Shown here piece by piece: positions 25,200 to 35,400 of a stretch of 44,998 nt of DNA. The translations under genes were made by a program, and so were the position numbers. The notes below the pieces were generated by a model. That model was not told the DNA's origin. It saw only the letters and a program-made list of their open reading frames with translations, and ran no database searches. The DNA is from Gammaproteobacteria bacterium (GTDB taxonomy: Bacteria > Pseudomonadota > Gammaproteobacteria > Pseudomonadales > Azotimanducaceae), in NCBI GenBank assembly GCA_021773555.1, contig JAJFKA010000028.1, forward strand, positions 1 to 44,998, read 5' to 3'. The stretch's first letter is position 1, and each line of letters begins with the position of its first letter.

Positions 25200-25883
25200 A
25201 TGTCTAGCTCTAAAACCGACAGTTTCAACCCTCAAAGGCGTGCAGTGATCGCAGGAGCGATCGCCCTCTCCGGCACACTGGCTATGCCTGGATTGGTTTT
25301 TGCAAACACCAGGCAGCCAACATCCACTGGATCAGAGAAAATGGACATTGCCCGGTTTGTCGAAGACTGTGTATTGGCTAACGAGGAAACTGATGCGCAA
25401 GCCGCAGTGAAGGAAGTGCTGTCGAGAGCAGTTGCGAATCCCGGCGCAGTCCTCAAAGCAGTTGGCGAACCAGAGAAAGCCGGTCTAAACGTATTTTTGA
25501 GTTCTCCGAAACTGACGATTTTTGCTGCAACCTGGACGCCCCGGATGAATCTCATGCCACATGATCACCTGATGTGGGCCAACATCGGAATCTATACAGG
25601 CCGTGAAGACAACATCTTCTGGAAACAAACTCCGGAGGGGCTTACCGCCTATGGTGCCGAGGCGCTTTTCGTAAAAGACGCGGCATCGTTACCAAACGAC
25701 GCTGTTCACTCGGTAACCAATCCACTACTGCGGTTTACTGGCGGTATTCATATCTACGGCGGCGATTTTTTCGGTACAACCCGCACTCAGTGGAATCCGG
25801 AGACCCTTGAACAAGAACCTTCCGACGGTACCGTTATACGTGGAATGTTCAGGCGCGAAAACGAAAGACTTGGTCTGAATTAA
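25200..25883 (+). CDS. Exported cupin-like (cysteine-dioxygenase-superfamily) protein
   Basis: The 227-residue product has a twin-arginine-like start (NPQRRAVIAGA, a hydrophobic stretch, then VFANT). The mature domain resembles metal-binding double-stranded beta-helix proteins related to cysteine dioxygenase: MPHDHLMW (His121, His123), a Glu near 136, and HSVTNPLLRFTGGIHIYGGDFF (His170, His184). These would give a mononuclear metal site. It follows the carotenoid oxygenase gene by about 165 nt on the same strand. A shared pathway is possible but not shown. Confidence 0.72.
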   Translation: MSSSKTDSFNPQRRAVIAGAIALSGTLAMPGLVFANTRQPTSTGSEKMDIARFVEDCVLANEETDAQAAVKEVLSRAVANPGAVLKAVGEPEKAGLNVFLSSPKLTIFAATWTPRMNLMPHDHLMWANIGIYTGREDNIFWKQTPEGLTAYGAEALFVKDAASLPNDAVHSVTNPLLRFTGGIHIYGGDFFGTTRTQWNPETLEQEPSDGTVIRGMFRRENERLGLN

Positions 25884-25897
25884 CCATCGGCGTCGGC

Positions 25898-25920
25898 CCT
25901 TGTCGTCAGTGTGACAAAGG
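25898..25920. terminator. Weak hairpin between convergent genes
   Basis: CCTTGTC (25898-25904) pairs with GACAAAGG (25913-25920) with one bulge and an 8-nt loop, between the ends of the cupin-like and sulfotransferase genes. There is no T-run on either side, so termination is uncertain. Confidence 0.3.
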
Positions 25921-25936
25921 AGATTAGTCACTGCCC

Positions 25937-26821
25937 CTATGCAATTCGGCCACATTCCAGCCAGTTCATCGCTTCCGGTGACAACAGCTTCTCCGCCTTT
26001 AACTGATAGCGCTTTAGCTCTTTCTCAGTGAGGACCTCCCGCCACCGGCCATTCGTGCCTTTGAAGATGAAGCCCTTGATTCCACCTTCAAATCCCATAT
26101 CGAAATCCCCAACCATTTCGGGATGGTCACGCATGTAGTCGAACGTGCAACGCTCGATCACCGCTTCAAACTGTTGATTGGTGAGTGCAATATCCAGGAA
26201 ATCCGCGATGCGTCTGGTCTCTTGACCGAGATCCTTCTTCAGGTCGTTATAGTGGACCAGCAACATATTTTCCTGCTTTTGATGCTTCCAGTACGTCGCA
26301 ACAATATTAAAAAAATTGTCGTCTTCCTGCAGCCACTGATCAAAAAACGCATGTGGGTCTCCATCATAAGCCGGCATTTTCGGCACTCCCGTTGCGGCAG
26401 CAGCCTCGTTCAGTAAATCCAGCATCTTCATTCGCTCCATATGATTGCACAGGGACATGAAGGCATCCCTGCCATCACGGGCAACAAAGATATATTTGGA
26501 CTCCGGAAACCAGGGAATCCCATCAGCAGGCGTGTGACTCTTGATCACGCGACGGAGTTTCTGGTTCTCGAGGTTTAACATCATATCCGGTTCCGGATTG
26601 AACACGGCTTCAATCCAGGGTGACAGCTGCATGATGGGCATGGGGAAGTCGCCATCGGGTCTTATCAGGTTCGCAACAATAGTCTGGGTCCATGTGGTGC
26701 CACACTTTGCCGGAGTACAAATGAAAACATCATCTGGCCTTGGCTGGAAATTCTGCCACCGGCTGTTATCGAATACAGCAGTTCGATAGGGAACAAGATC
26801 ACGCATGTCAATTTTGTTCAT
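25937..26821 (-). CDS. Sulfotransferase
   Basis: The 294-residue PAPS-dependent cytosolic-type sulfotransferase has the 5'-phosphosulfate loop TPAKCGTTWTQTIV (about 36-49), the 3'-phosphate-binding strand and loop FVARDGRDAFMSL (about 110-122), and the C-terminal GIKGFIFKGTNGRWREVL segment that matches the PAPS-binding GxxGxWK region. No signal peptide is seen. The acceptor is unknown. Its ATG follows GAGG with about 6 nt. Upstream on the same strand, separated by 166 nt containing a strong hairpin, is the AhpD-like gene. Confidence 0.88.
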   Translation of the reverse strand: MNKIDMRDLVPYRTAVFDNSRWQNFQPRPDDVFICTPAKCGTTWTQTIVANLIRPDGDFPMPIMQLSPWIEAVFNPEPDMMLNLENQKLRRVIKSHTPADGIPWFPESKYIFVARDGRDAFMSLCNHMERMKMLDLLNEAAAATGVPKMPAYDGDPHAFFDQWLQEDDNFFNIVATYWKHQKQENMLLVHYNDLKKDLGQETRRIADFLDIALTNQQFEAVIERCTFDYMRDHPEMVGDFDMGFEGGIKGFIFKGTNGRWREVLTEKELKRYQLKAEKLLSPEAMNWLECGRIA

Positions 26822-26850
26822 AAAAGCCTCACCATAATCGTTGGGAAACA

Positions 26851-26883
26851 GGCCGGCCCAGAAGACTTGTCTTCGAACCGGCC
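26851..26883. repeat. Strong two-segment hairpin upstream of the sulfotransferase gene
   Basis: GGCCGG (26851-26856) pairs with CCGGCC (26878-26883). GAAGA (26861-26865) pairs with TCTTC (26870-26874) around a CTTG loop, with small internal bulges. It lies between the AhpD-like and sulfotransferase genes and has no clear T-run. It may be a terminator, an attenuator or a REP-like unit. Confidence 0.5.
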
Positions 26884-26987
26884 AGCAGAGCCCAGCCTAA
26901 CTCAACCCAAACGGGAGCACCAGACTGTCTCATCACCAACGGGCATGAAGAGGCTACAATCGATTCACTATTGCGCACCGTCGAACA

Positions 26988-27431
26988 CTAGAATCTACTG
27001 CCGTGTGCCGCAACCTGAATTCGGTTCCAGGCATGGATCATCACAATGACCAGCATCAGCATACCGATGTCTTTTTCAGATAAATGTTCCCGTAGCTCAG
27101 CATGCAGTTGATCGAGCCCAACGGGACCGCCCTTGATGGTGAACGCTTCACCCCACGCCAGCGATGCTCGCTCGGCAGGGGTAAACAGGTCACTATCACG
27201 CCACACCACTAGATGATCCAATCGCTCCTGGGATTCATCATCTGCGCGAGCTTCCTCATTGTGGAGTCCCACACAATAAACACAGCCATTGATTTGCGAG
27301 ACTCGCAGCTTCACCAGGTGTGTCAGCATCTTGTTGATCCCCGATCTGGCGATGACCTTTTCGACATTTACCAGAGCCTGGAGTCCTTCCGGCGACACTT
27401 TTTGCAGATTCAATCGATCATTTTCAGTCAT
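26988..27431 (-). CDS. AhpD-like carboxymuconolactone-decarboxylase family protein
   Basis: The 147-residue all-helical product has the CMD/AhpD signature INGCVYCVGLHNEEA: Cys50-x2-Cys53 and His57, the peroxidase-type redox pair and proton relay. The family includes alkylhydroperoxidases and YciW-like proteins. Both Cys codons are ordinary TGT/TGC. A ribosome site (AGGGA) lies 7 nt before ATG at 27431. The partner reductant is unknown. Confidence 0.87.
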   Translation of the reverse strand: MTENDRLNLQKVSPEGLQALVNVEKVIARSGINKMLTHLVKLRVSQINGCVYCVGLHNEEARADDESQERLDHLVVWRDSDLFTPAERASLAWGEAFTIKGGPVGLDQLHAELREHLSEKDIGMLMLVIVMIHAWNRIQVAAHGSRF

Positions 27432-27643
27432 GGTATCTTCCCTATTTTCTTTCGGTCACGCCGTTTTGGGTAACCTCACATGATATAGAACGATTAAGCC
27501 GATGGTTTTGTGACGCAGACGCGGAGATTTAATGATTACACCGCCGCGCAATCCAATCCTGTTAAAAGTGCATTGACCACGGGCATTCAGATAGGCTGAG
27601 AGAGAAAGTGTTGGACTACCGGATTCCAGGAGATTATTGAACC

Positions 27644-28768
27644 GTGCGATTTTACGTTTACGTCATGATTTTGCTACTGGCCGCCTGCCAGACTCCTCAT
27701 GGTCCGATTGCCTCTCGCGTGGAACTCATAGACGCTGAATTACAACACCTGATGCGCAAAGCCGACGTCAAAGGGATGGCGATCGCGATCATCGACAAGG
27801 GAGTGCTTGTGCATGTTGCTGCATTCGGTCATCGCAACATTGAACACGATCTGCCATTGCTCACAAACACCATTATGTACGGGGCATCGCTGACCAAGGC
27901 AGCTTTCTCCTACATGGTGCTGCAGCTTGTGGATGAAGCGCTATTCGACTTAGACAAACCACTCATTGAATACCTGCCCAATCCAATCAAATCCTACGAA
28001 GACTATGCCGATATCGCCGATGATCCACGGATCAACGTGCTCACTGCCCGACATGCATTGACTCACTCGACCGGTTTCGCCAATTTCAGATGGCTGGAGG
28101 ATGACCAGACGCTGCGATTTCACTTTCCGCCCGGCGAAAGGTATGCGTACTCAGGGGAGGGTTTTTACCTCCTTCAGCTTGCGCTTGAGGAGGGCCTTGG
28201 ACTGAATGTGAAGGCTGAGATGCAAAAACGGGTATTCGACCGATTCGAGATGCGCAACACCAGCATGCAATGGCGCCCGGATTTCGAGGAGAATCTTGCA
28301 GACGGATACGCGAAGGATGGCACCTTTGAGCCACATGATGAGAGAAGTGGCGTCAGCGCCGCAGGGTCAATGGACACGACCATACAGGATCAGGGGCGCA
28401 TGTGGGCCGGGATTATGCGCGGAGATGGATTATCCGAACGCGCGCGGACTGACCTGGTCCGGGGACAGCTTGGTATTGTCTCTGCCCATCAGTTTCCAAC
28501 GCTGGCGGAGGATAAAGATTCCCGGACCGGAAAAATCGGCCTTTCCGCTGGACTCGGTGTCGTCACTTTCGGAGAAGGAAAAGACAAGGTTTGGTTTAAA
28601 GGTGGTCACAATCCGTGGACGGGAAACATGGTTGTTTGCCGGGAGGCGACTCAACAGTGTGTCGTCATGTTGGCCAACAGTGTTCGTGCGGAGCTAATTT
28701 ATCCGGAAGTGGCGAAACTGATCCTGGGCGAAACCGGCATGCCCTGGTGGTGGGAGTATAATCAGTAA
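27644..28768 (+). CDS. Serine hydrolase (beta-lactamase/PBP-like) lipoprotein
   Basis: The 374-residue product starts at GTG 27644 with AGGAG about 10 nt upstream. A signal ending in LLAAC (Cys15) marks a lipoprotein. The penicilloyl-serine-transferase fold motifs are present: SLTK (Ser-x2-Lys, about 82-85), YSG in RYAYSGEGF (about 170) and KGGHNPW near 330 in place of the KTG triad. Such class-C-like proteins include esterases, D-aminopeptidases and peptidases as often as beta-lactamases, so antibiotic hydrolysis should not be assumed. Confidence 0.87.
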   Translation: MRFYVYVMILLLAACQTPHGPIASRVELIDAELQHLMRKADVKGMAIAIIDKGVLVHVAAFGHRNIEHDLPLLTNTIMYGASLTKAAFSYMVLQLVDEALFDLDKPLIEYLPNPIKSYEDYADIADDPRINVLTARHALTHSTGFANFRWLEDDQTLRFHFPPGERYAYSGEGFYLLQLALEEGLGLNVKAEMQKRVFDRFEMRNTSMQWRPDFEENLADGYAKDGTFEPHDERSGVSAAGSMDTTIQDQGRMWAGIMRGDGLSERARTDLVRGQLGIVSAHQFPTLAEDKDSRTGKIGLSAGLGVVTFGEGKDKVWFKGGHNPWTGNMVVCREATQQCVVMLANSVRAELIYPEVAKLILGETGMPWWWEYNQ

Positions 28769-28799
28769 TGACGGCGAGCCGATTGCCATTGTGGAATAC

Positions 28800-29309
28800 T
28801 CATGTTTGCCTGGCAGTCAGTGCCCAGAGTCCGGCGCCGGAAAGCAGGGTGCCGCCACCCACTTTCAGCATCGATTGCGTTCTGGATGACGATAGTATTT
28901 GCCTCGCTTTTCCCGCAAATAGGTCGTAAAACGCCGCGTTCAAAGCCGCCAGACAAACAAAAGTGATCGCCAGCACCCACAACTGGGCCTGAGAGTTCGC
29001 ATCTGTATTGATGAACTGCGGCAGGAAGGCGACAAGGAAAATGATGCCTTTTGGATTCAGCGCAGTGACCAGGTAAGTGTTCAGGAACAATTTTCGGCGG
29101 GACAAAACCTGTTCTCTGTTTTCTATTGTAGGAACACGAATTCCCGAGAAGAGCAGCCTGATGCCAAGCAATAAGAGAGACAGACCGCCAATCCACTTCA
29201 ACACCAGGAACCAAATAGCGGATTCAGCCAAAAGCGCACCAAGGCCCACTAACGACAATATCAGTGCGGTTGAATCTCCCAGTGTCACAGCGATGTTCAG
29301 CGGGATCAT
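28800..29309 (-). CDS. LysE/RhtB-family exporter, N-terminally truncated
   Basis: The 169-residue product lines up with LysE-family amino-acid exporters from about their residue 40 onward: AVTLGDSTALILSL, LKWIGGLSLLLLGIRLLF, TALNPKGIIFLVAFLPQF and later helices. Family members are normally about 200-210 residues and begin with a first helix and a PGP motif. Both are missing here. Codons just upstream in frame are open for 15 residues to a TGA but do not encode a helix, and the region beyond is occupied by the acetyltransferase gene. It may be a decayed gene or a very short variant. It lies 45 nt downstream of the GNAT gene, same strand. Confidence 0.7.
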   Translation of the reverse strand: MIPLNIAVTLGDSTALILSLVGLGALLAESAIWFLVLKWIGGLSLLLLGIRLLFSGIRVPTIENREQVLSRRKLFLNTYLVTALNPKGIIFLVAFLPQFINTDANSQAQLWVLAITFVCLAALNAAFYDLFAGKARQILSSSRTQSMLKVGGGTLLSGAGLWALTARQT

Positions 29310-29354
29310 CCTGGTTATCGAGTTGGATGGTGCCTGTGTGCATGGTTTCTTTCA

Positions 29355-29846
29355 TCAGCAAAGTTTGGTCGACATCACGACAACCTCGTCGCCTTCATAG
29401 TCAGCCTGATCAACTACCTGCCAACCCAGCCGGGTGTAAAGCGACTCCGCTGTCGACGTGTAAAGGTAGAGTACATCAACACCAAAGCGGCGTGCTTCTG
29501 CCATGGCGGTAAGTACCAGCGCCGTTGCAATGCCCTGCCCACGTGATTCCGGTTTGACATACAAACCCGCGAGCCACGGTTCTAGCTCAGGACGAGTGTG
29601 CATATCATTGTCCACCAGCGTCACCGAACCGAGAAGATCCCCGGTCTCGGACAATGCCACGTAGGTCGTCGGAATACGGTTCCGGTTGACTCGCAGAGCG
29701 AGCCCCTGGGTCCAGGATTCCAGACTACCTTCGGGATCCGCATGCCCCCACTCCTGCCAATGCCATTGACCGATAGTCTTAATCAGTTCCGGATGATCAG
29801 CGATGCAGGTGATAAGCATACGAGGGTGCCGAGGGTTGAGACTCAC
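29355..29846 (-). CDS. GNAT-family N-acetyltransferase
   Basis: The 163-residue product has the GNAT core: GDLLGSVTLVDND in the central strands (about 70-85), an acetyl-CoA-binding segment (LYVKPESRGQGIATALV, about 93-110, containing the R/Q-x-x-G-x-G/A loop) and a C-terminal LYTSTAESLYTRLGW. The acyl acceptor is unknown. An internal ATG about 9 residues in is an alternative start. The LysE-like gene follows on the same strand. Confidence 0.85.
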   Translation of the reverse strand: MSLNPRHPRMLITCIADHPELIKTIGQWHWQEWGHADPEGSLESWTQGLALRVNRNRIPTTYVALSETGDLLGSVTLVDNDMHTRPELEPWLAGLYVKPESRGQGIATALVLTAMAEARRFGVDVLYLYTSTAESLYTRLGWQVVDQADYEGDEVVVMSTKLC

Positions 29847-29964
29847 TCATACTACTGCCGGTTACCCTTGCGAACCAATCCGTGTGTGCTTCTGACGACC
29901 ACGTTACTAAAACAATTTCTCAATCACCTCGCCAACCCAATAGGTAACCTGTAGGCTCATCGGG

Positions 29965-31332
29965 ATGAGCACAACAACGGGTTTTTCACTTCCGCGCTCG
30001 CTGATTCTTGAAGTCAGTGGTATACGCGCACTCCTGCGAGAACGACTATGGTTGCAGGTTTTACTCGGGATGATGCTTGGCATCGGCACCGGCTTGTTGC
30101 TGGCGCCGTCAGCAGGCTGGGTCAGTCGGGAAACAAGTGTGATCATCGCGAACTGGCTGGCGCTGCCTGGGCAGGCATTTCTTGCGTCGATCAAATTTGT
30201 GGTTGTGCCGCTCGTGCTGGCTTCCGTGATCCGTGGAATCGCCTCCGGTGAGAGTACCGAGGTCGTCGGCAAAATTGGTCTGCGGACGATTCTGTACTTT
30301 GGGATCACAACCGTCATTGCAGCTTTGATTGGACTCGCGTTCGCATTTGTTATTGCCCCCGGAACCTATATCGATCCATCCCAGATCGGAGCAATCGGAA
30401 CAGCAGTAACGGGAGTCGCTGCATCACCTGAACTCGTATCGGGTCCAGTGAATATGCCGCAGCGAATCGTCTCACTGGTACCAACAAATCTCCTTACGGC
30501 ACTGGTCGAAGGGGAAATGCTTCATATAGTAATCGGCTCGGCCATTGTCGGCATCGCCACCCTGGCACTGCCACCGGAGCAGTCAAGGCCGTTACTGGAC
30601 CTGCTTGGCGGTCTGCAGTCGGTCTGTATGGTTATCGTGAAGTGGGTTCTGCGGTTTGCACCCATTGCGGTGTTTGGGCTGATGGCTGACATTTCAGCGC
30701 GCATCGGTCTGAACGCGATCGCCGGTATGGCGGTGTACATGGCGACCGTCATCGGCGGTCTGGCGATGCTGCTAATTGTTTACGTGATAACCGTCGTAGT
30801 GTTCGCGCGGCAGTCACCCATCATGTTTTTACGAAATACCCGCGAAGCACTGCTCCTTGCTTTCTCAACGTCAAGCTCAGCTGCAGTCATGCCACTATCA
30901 TTGTCAATCGCCGAGACCCGGCTTCACGTTCCTGCAACGGTAGCGCGGTTTGTTATACCACTCGGCACAACGATCAACATGGGGGGAACAGCACTTTACC
31001 AGGCGGTTGCCGTGTTGTTCCTTGCGCAAGTGTTCGGGATCGATATCAATTTCATGAGCATTGTTCTGATTGTTGTTCTGGCGGTTGGCGCTGCAATTGG
31101 ATCACCGGGTACCCCGGGTGTCGGCATCGTCATTCTGGCCAGTATTCTGGATGCTACTGGAATTCCCACCGCTGGACTCGTGTTGATAATCGGCGTCGAT
31201 CGCATACTGGACATGTGCCGTACTGTCACCAACGTTGCGGGTGACCTGGCCGCAGCCACAGTGATCGGTTCCAGCTTCGATGCTAACGAGATCAAAGGAC
31301 CGGCAACTGTCGAGCCGGCACCTCCCGTCTGA
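29965..31332 (+). CDS. Dicarboxylate/amino acid:cation symporter (DAACS family)
   Basis: The 455-residue secondary transporter has about eight membrane helices and two re-entrant loops. Recognisable motifs are SFSTSSSAAVMPLS (hairpin 1, Ser-rich), IPLGTTINMGGTALYQ (helix 7, the NMGGT cation and substrate site), GSPGTPGVGIVIL (hairpin 2) and DRILDMCRTVTNVAGD (helix 8, Asp/Asn substrate residues). It is closest in pattern to GltP/DctA-type transporters for glutamate, aspartate or C4-dicarboxylates. It is divergent from the GNAT gene. Confidence 0.9.
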   Translation: MSTTTGFSLPRSLILEVSGIRALLRERLWLQVLLGMMLGIGTGLLLAPSAGWVSRETSVIIANWLALPGQAFLASIKFVVVPLVLASVIRGIASGESTEVVGKIGLRTILYFGITTVIAALIGLAFAFVIAPGTYIDPSQIGAIGTAVTGVAASPELVSGPVNMPQRIVSLVPTNLLTALVEGEMLHIVIGSAIVGIATLALPPEQSRPLLDLLGGLQSVCMVIVKWVLRFAPIAVFGLMADISARIGLNAIAGMAVYMATVIGGLAMLLIVYVITVVVFARQSPIMFLRNTREALLLAFSTSSSAAVMPLSLSIAETRLHVPATVARFVIPLGTTINMGGTALYQAVAVLFLAQVFGIDINFMSIVLIVVLAVGAAIGSPGTPGVGIVILASILDATGIPTAGLVLIIGVDRILDMCRTVTNVAGDLAAATVIGSSFDANEIKGPATVEPAPPV

Positions 31333-31401
31333 ATCCCGGTACAGTATGGTCAAGGTCGAAGAGTGGAACGCCCGCATCAACCTGAAGGGCAGCCGAATCA
31401 A

Positions 31402-32376
31402 TCACATCCATTTTCTGGACTTGAAGACCCATATCTGAATCACGACAATCACAACCAAAGCGCCGCAAAATATGGTGAAGGCCAAAGGGTAGTCAGCACC
31501 GGGAATACCGCCAACATTAATTCCAAGCAGGCCGGTCAGAAAACCAAGCGGCAGGAAAATGGCAGCAACAATCGATAACATATACATCGTACGATCCATT
31601 TTCTCAGATAGACGGCTGATGAGTTCCTCCTGAACAACGACCGCGCGTTCCCTGATGAGATCAAGGTCTTCGATGAATCGAGTCGTGCGATCAGCGCTTT
31701 CCCGCAATCGCTGCCGGTCCAGGTCGCCGATCCACTCGAGCCTTTCGTTGTAAAGTCGGGATACCGCTTCACGCTGCGGCGCCAGGTAGCGACGCATGCC
31801 GATTGCATGACGACGTAACTCCGAAATAAGTGGCCGCAATTCATAGGATTGTTTTGACAGAACGGACTCTTCAAGGTCATCCACCTGCTCATTAATACCG
31901 TCGACAACATCACCCATCCGTACAACCATAAGATCTGTTAGCATCTCAACGAACTCACCGGCTGAGCGAGGACCCAACCCCTTGTCAATAGCCTCATTGA
32001 GGAGTGATGCCGCCTGCAGGCTGCGGCGCCTTGTGGTGATGATTCTGGTCCCATCACTCCACAATCGGACCGCGACCATATCCGATGGATCAGACTCAGG
32101 ATTAGGATTAATCCCACGTAAGGTCAGCAACAGACCGTTGCCGGTTACCAGACTCCGCGGGCGTGTTTCCTCAGCCAGCAATGCACCTGCGGTGATTTCA
32201 TCGAGACCACTCTCCTTGTCGATCCATTGCCTGACGATGGGGTTGGTGTATTCCAAATGTGTCCACAGCACGCCTTGTTCGGGTTGCCATAGTTTTACCT
32301 CGTCCCAACTGAGGTTCTTTCCACCACCCACTCCATCAAGCAGTCGCGCGAACAGTAAACCCGTCTCTATTGTCAT
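31402..32376 (-). CDS. zntB: ZntB/CorA-family metal transporter
   Basis: The 324-residue product has a large cytosolic N-terminal domain (about 1-260) ending in long helices (LYNERLEWIGDLDRQRL and following). Two C-terminal transmembrane helices flank the pore-mouth motif GIN in LTGLLGINVGGIPG (about 285-298). GxN is diagnostic for the CorA superfamily; GIN with the IPGA loop is typical of the ZntB zinc-transport branch. Short basic tail (VFKSRKWM). Zn2+ as substrate is by family. It is convergent with the DAACS gene. Confidence 0.87.
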   Translation of the reverse strand: MTIETGLLFARLLDGVGGGKNLSWDEVKLWQPEQGVLWTHLEYTNPIVRQWIDKESGLDEITAGALLAEETRPRSLVTGNGLLLTLRGINPNPESDPSDMVAVRLWSDGTRIITTRRRSLQAASLLNEAIDKGLGPRSAGEFVEMLTDLMVVRMGDVVDGINEQVDDLEESVLSKQSYELRPLISELRRHAIGMRRYLAPQREAVSRLYNERLEWIGDLDRQRLRESADRTTRFIEDLDLIRERAVVVQEELISRLSEKMDRTMYMLSIVAAIFLPLGFLTGLLGINVGGIPGADYPLAFTIFCGALVVIVVIQIWVFKSRKWM

Positions 32377-32488
32377 TGACTAACTCCTCTTTCACCACCA
32401 AACCCCTTCACTGTCACTTCGCCACGAATCCGATTACGCAAAGCTTGTGCAGTCATCGCGCGGGTTTCTCTCACTGACAGATGACCGC

Positions 32489-35400
32489 CTACTTACCGAA
32501 AATATATTGAAGCTCAATAGATTGTGTATCACCTGTGGTCGCACGTAGCCGCGTACTATCCGACAAATTGTAATCAAGCAGCATGCCGCCGATTCGTGAG
32601 AGCGCTCCATAGGTGTAGCGCAGATAGAGGTTCTGGTTTAACTGCACACCTGCGCCTACCTCAACACCATCACCTGACTGCGAAAAGGAAATATCATCAA
32701 TGCCAGTGAGTGCCATTATCCTGTTAGTGATAAAGCCCGCTTTCTGCAGTCCCATGGTCAATGCTGCACCTGCGATCTGTTGTTTCTCCTGCTGACCAGT
32801 CTGGCGAAGCAACCGACCGGTGAGTAACAGTGATAACGCATCCACCTCAGGCAGCGCAGGATTGCTGGTTATCTGCGTGTTCAGTTCAGATGCGTAGCCA
32901 GAAACGATCACCCCAACCTGGTATCCGCGGCCGTCTACCTTGACATCGCGACTAGCGAAAACATCGACCCGCGGGTCATCAAGCGGACCGTCGAATACCA
33001 GTTTACCTCTGCGTATGGTTAACGTCTGACCATAGACCGAGAATGATCCATCCACTGTTGCCAGTGTGCCAACCAGCTTTATGGGTGCGCCACGTTTTGC
33101 CTGGTAGCGCAGCTTTCCGGCAATGCTCGAATCAAGACCAAACGCAGAAACCCTGGCCTTGTTCGTCAGTGTGACTCCCAGGTCCAGATCCAATGGCTGG
33201 TTCTGTGCCTGCTGATTCCTGCCTTTAACTGTCACATCAGACGAAGGTGTCACGACTGTCCGGGGAAGTTCACGAATCGTGAACAGCGCCTCATCAACGG
33301 TTATATCACCCTCCAGGCGATGCGAATCGGATTTGTAAAAGTAATCGATGTCGCTGGTCACCTTCGCTCTCGCATCACTCCGATTCAATACCCCTGCCCC
33401 CCGGGTTACCAGTTTCAAGTGTATCGCTCGCTGATCTGAAAAAATCGCATCAAGCTCGCCATCCACCCTGAGGTCACCACCTGAACCATCCTTACCGGTT
33501 GAGACCAGTACAAATCGTGCACCATCTTCCGAATTCGCCCGCGCATTGAGCTCGCGCAGGTTGAGCCCCAGTATATCGACGTCAAGACCACCATTGTTCC
33601 AATTCACCACACCCGTAATCTCGGGCGCCTGAATCTCACCGTCTACCGAAATGACGGCATTCATTTCACCGCTGGGGGCAGAAACATACGGCGCCAGATA
33701 AGGAGAAAAAAGTTCCGGATAGAGTAGTGCAATCGTCGCACTTCCCTGAATCCGGCTTGCCGATAAATTCAGCGCACCATCCAGGTTGAGCAGTTCTGGA
33801 ATGTTACCCCGCAGCACGAGGTTTGACCGCGTGCCATCGGTCACAACCTTGACAACAATCTCGCCTGTGTTCACATCAAAGTCTGGCGCGTCGTCAGGGA
33901 GACCCGCGATACGTATGTCGTGAATGGTGAGCTCACCATCGAACCGCAAACCCGCAACCGCGCTCGAGGTGATACTGGCATCAACAATGGCAGCCGTCCG
34001 CAGGTCTCCGTTTCCGGGGTTATAGATGGGTAACTGCCAGGCGTGCACATCAATTCTGCCGGTATCGGTTTGTGGATCATAGTCCAGTTGTGCATGACCG
34101 CCTGAGTCATTGGCCAGCACTATCGGTCCAATGCTCAATTCACTGCCGTTTGATCGAATACTGAGCGGCTGTACAAGCTTGATCATTGATTTCGGGTCTG
34201 ACTCCACACCGAAGACAGCAAGGTCCTCCCCGGCCAGAAAGTGATAGCTCGCAACAAGAGTTGCGATATTAAGATCCAGAATTTCATTTTCGAAGCGATA
34301 CTTTCCAGAGCTGGATGCACCGTGACCTGCGCGCACAGCATCCAGATCAAAAGCACCTTCAAACGGTTCGCCGTGAAGACGAAGCTTCAGCTCGCCGATC
34401 GCGTTGTTGTCTCGGCTGATACCGCTGGCGATAAGTACCAGCCAATCCAGTGCCGCCAGATCCAGCTGCAAATTGACCGAGGGAACCGAAAAACCCTGGT
34501 ATTCAAGATCTTTGACATCAAAACTGCCCCTCGCCTGTCCGCTGCCTAGCGCCGCTTTACCACTCAATCCCGCACTGAGCCCGGGCAGGGACAGTGGAAA
34601 GCTCTCGGTTTCCGTCTCCAGATTCCAGTCACCGGCACCCCGCCAGAATCCACTGGCAGACAATGTCCCAGCACCAGCCGTAAAGCTCGACCGGACCACC
34701 GTAATACTCGGCAAATCCAGTCCAATAGTCGCACTTCCCGTCAGCGCCTGTCTGGAGAAAAGGTTTACCAATTCATCAATACGCAATTCAACAAGCTTAA
34801 AAGATCGGTCAGTGCGAATCTCGACATTACCCGTCAATGGCACGGTCCGCAGTTCATGCGCAAGAGGAAAGGATTTAAACACCAGGCGAGCCTGCAGACT
34901 CTCGCCCTGCAGTTGCACATTAAATCCCGCAACCGATCCAGCCGATCGCAACTCACCTTGCACATCAATGCCAGTCACATCCCCCTTAACACTGGAGGAC
35001 AGGCTCGCTGCCTGCCTCAGCCCATAGGGCTCAAGTGATATTTCCGGCGAGGTCACGCGGCTGCGAAAAGGCCAGTTACTGCTGGTTAGATTAATCACTC
35101 CTGTGGTTTTCCAGCCGTAAGCAACCGCCTCGAATTCAAGTTGATCAAGACGACCCGCAAGTGTCAGCGTGACCTCAAGATCACCCGTAACCGTGATATC
35201 TCCACGCACCACCGGGCTTGAGCCAGATTTTTTCACGAGGCTGAGCTCATTCACGAAAATCCGGTTATCAGACCGAAGTTGCAACAACTCATATTTCCAC
35301 AGCGATTTCGTGGCTTCGAAATGTTTGACTTGCACATCCGTTAGCACCTGATCGTCAATCTGGATTTCAGCCGCTGCCAAAAACTCGATATTGACATCGA

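Noticed and set aside
26988-27431. AhpD-like protein as a selenoprotein
   Set aside because: AhpD-like selenoproteins are known from metagenomes, but here both CxxC positions are TGT/TGC cysteine codons and the frame is uninterrupted.
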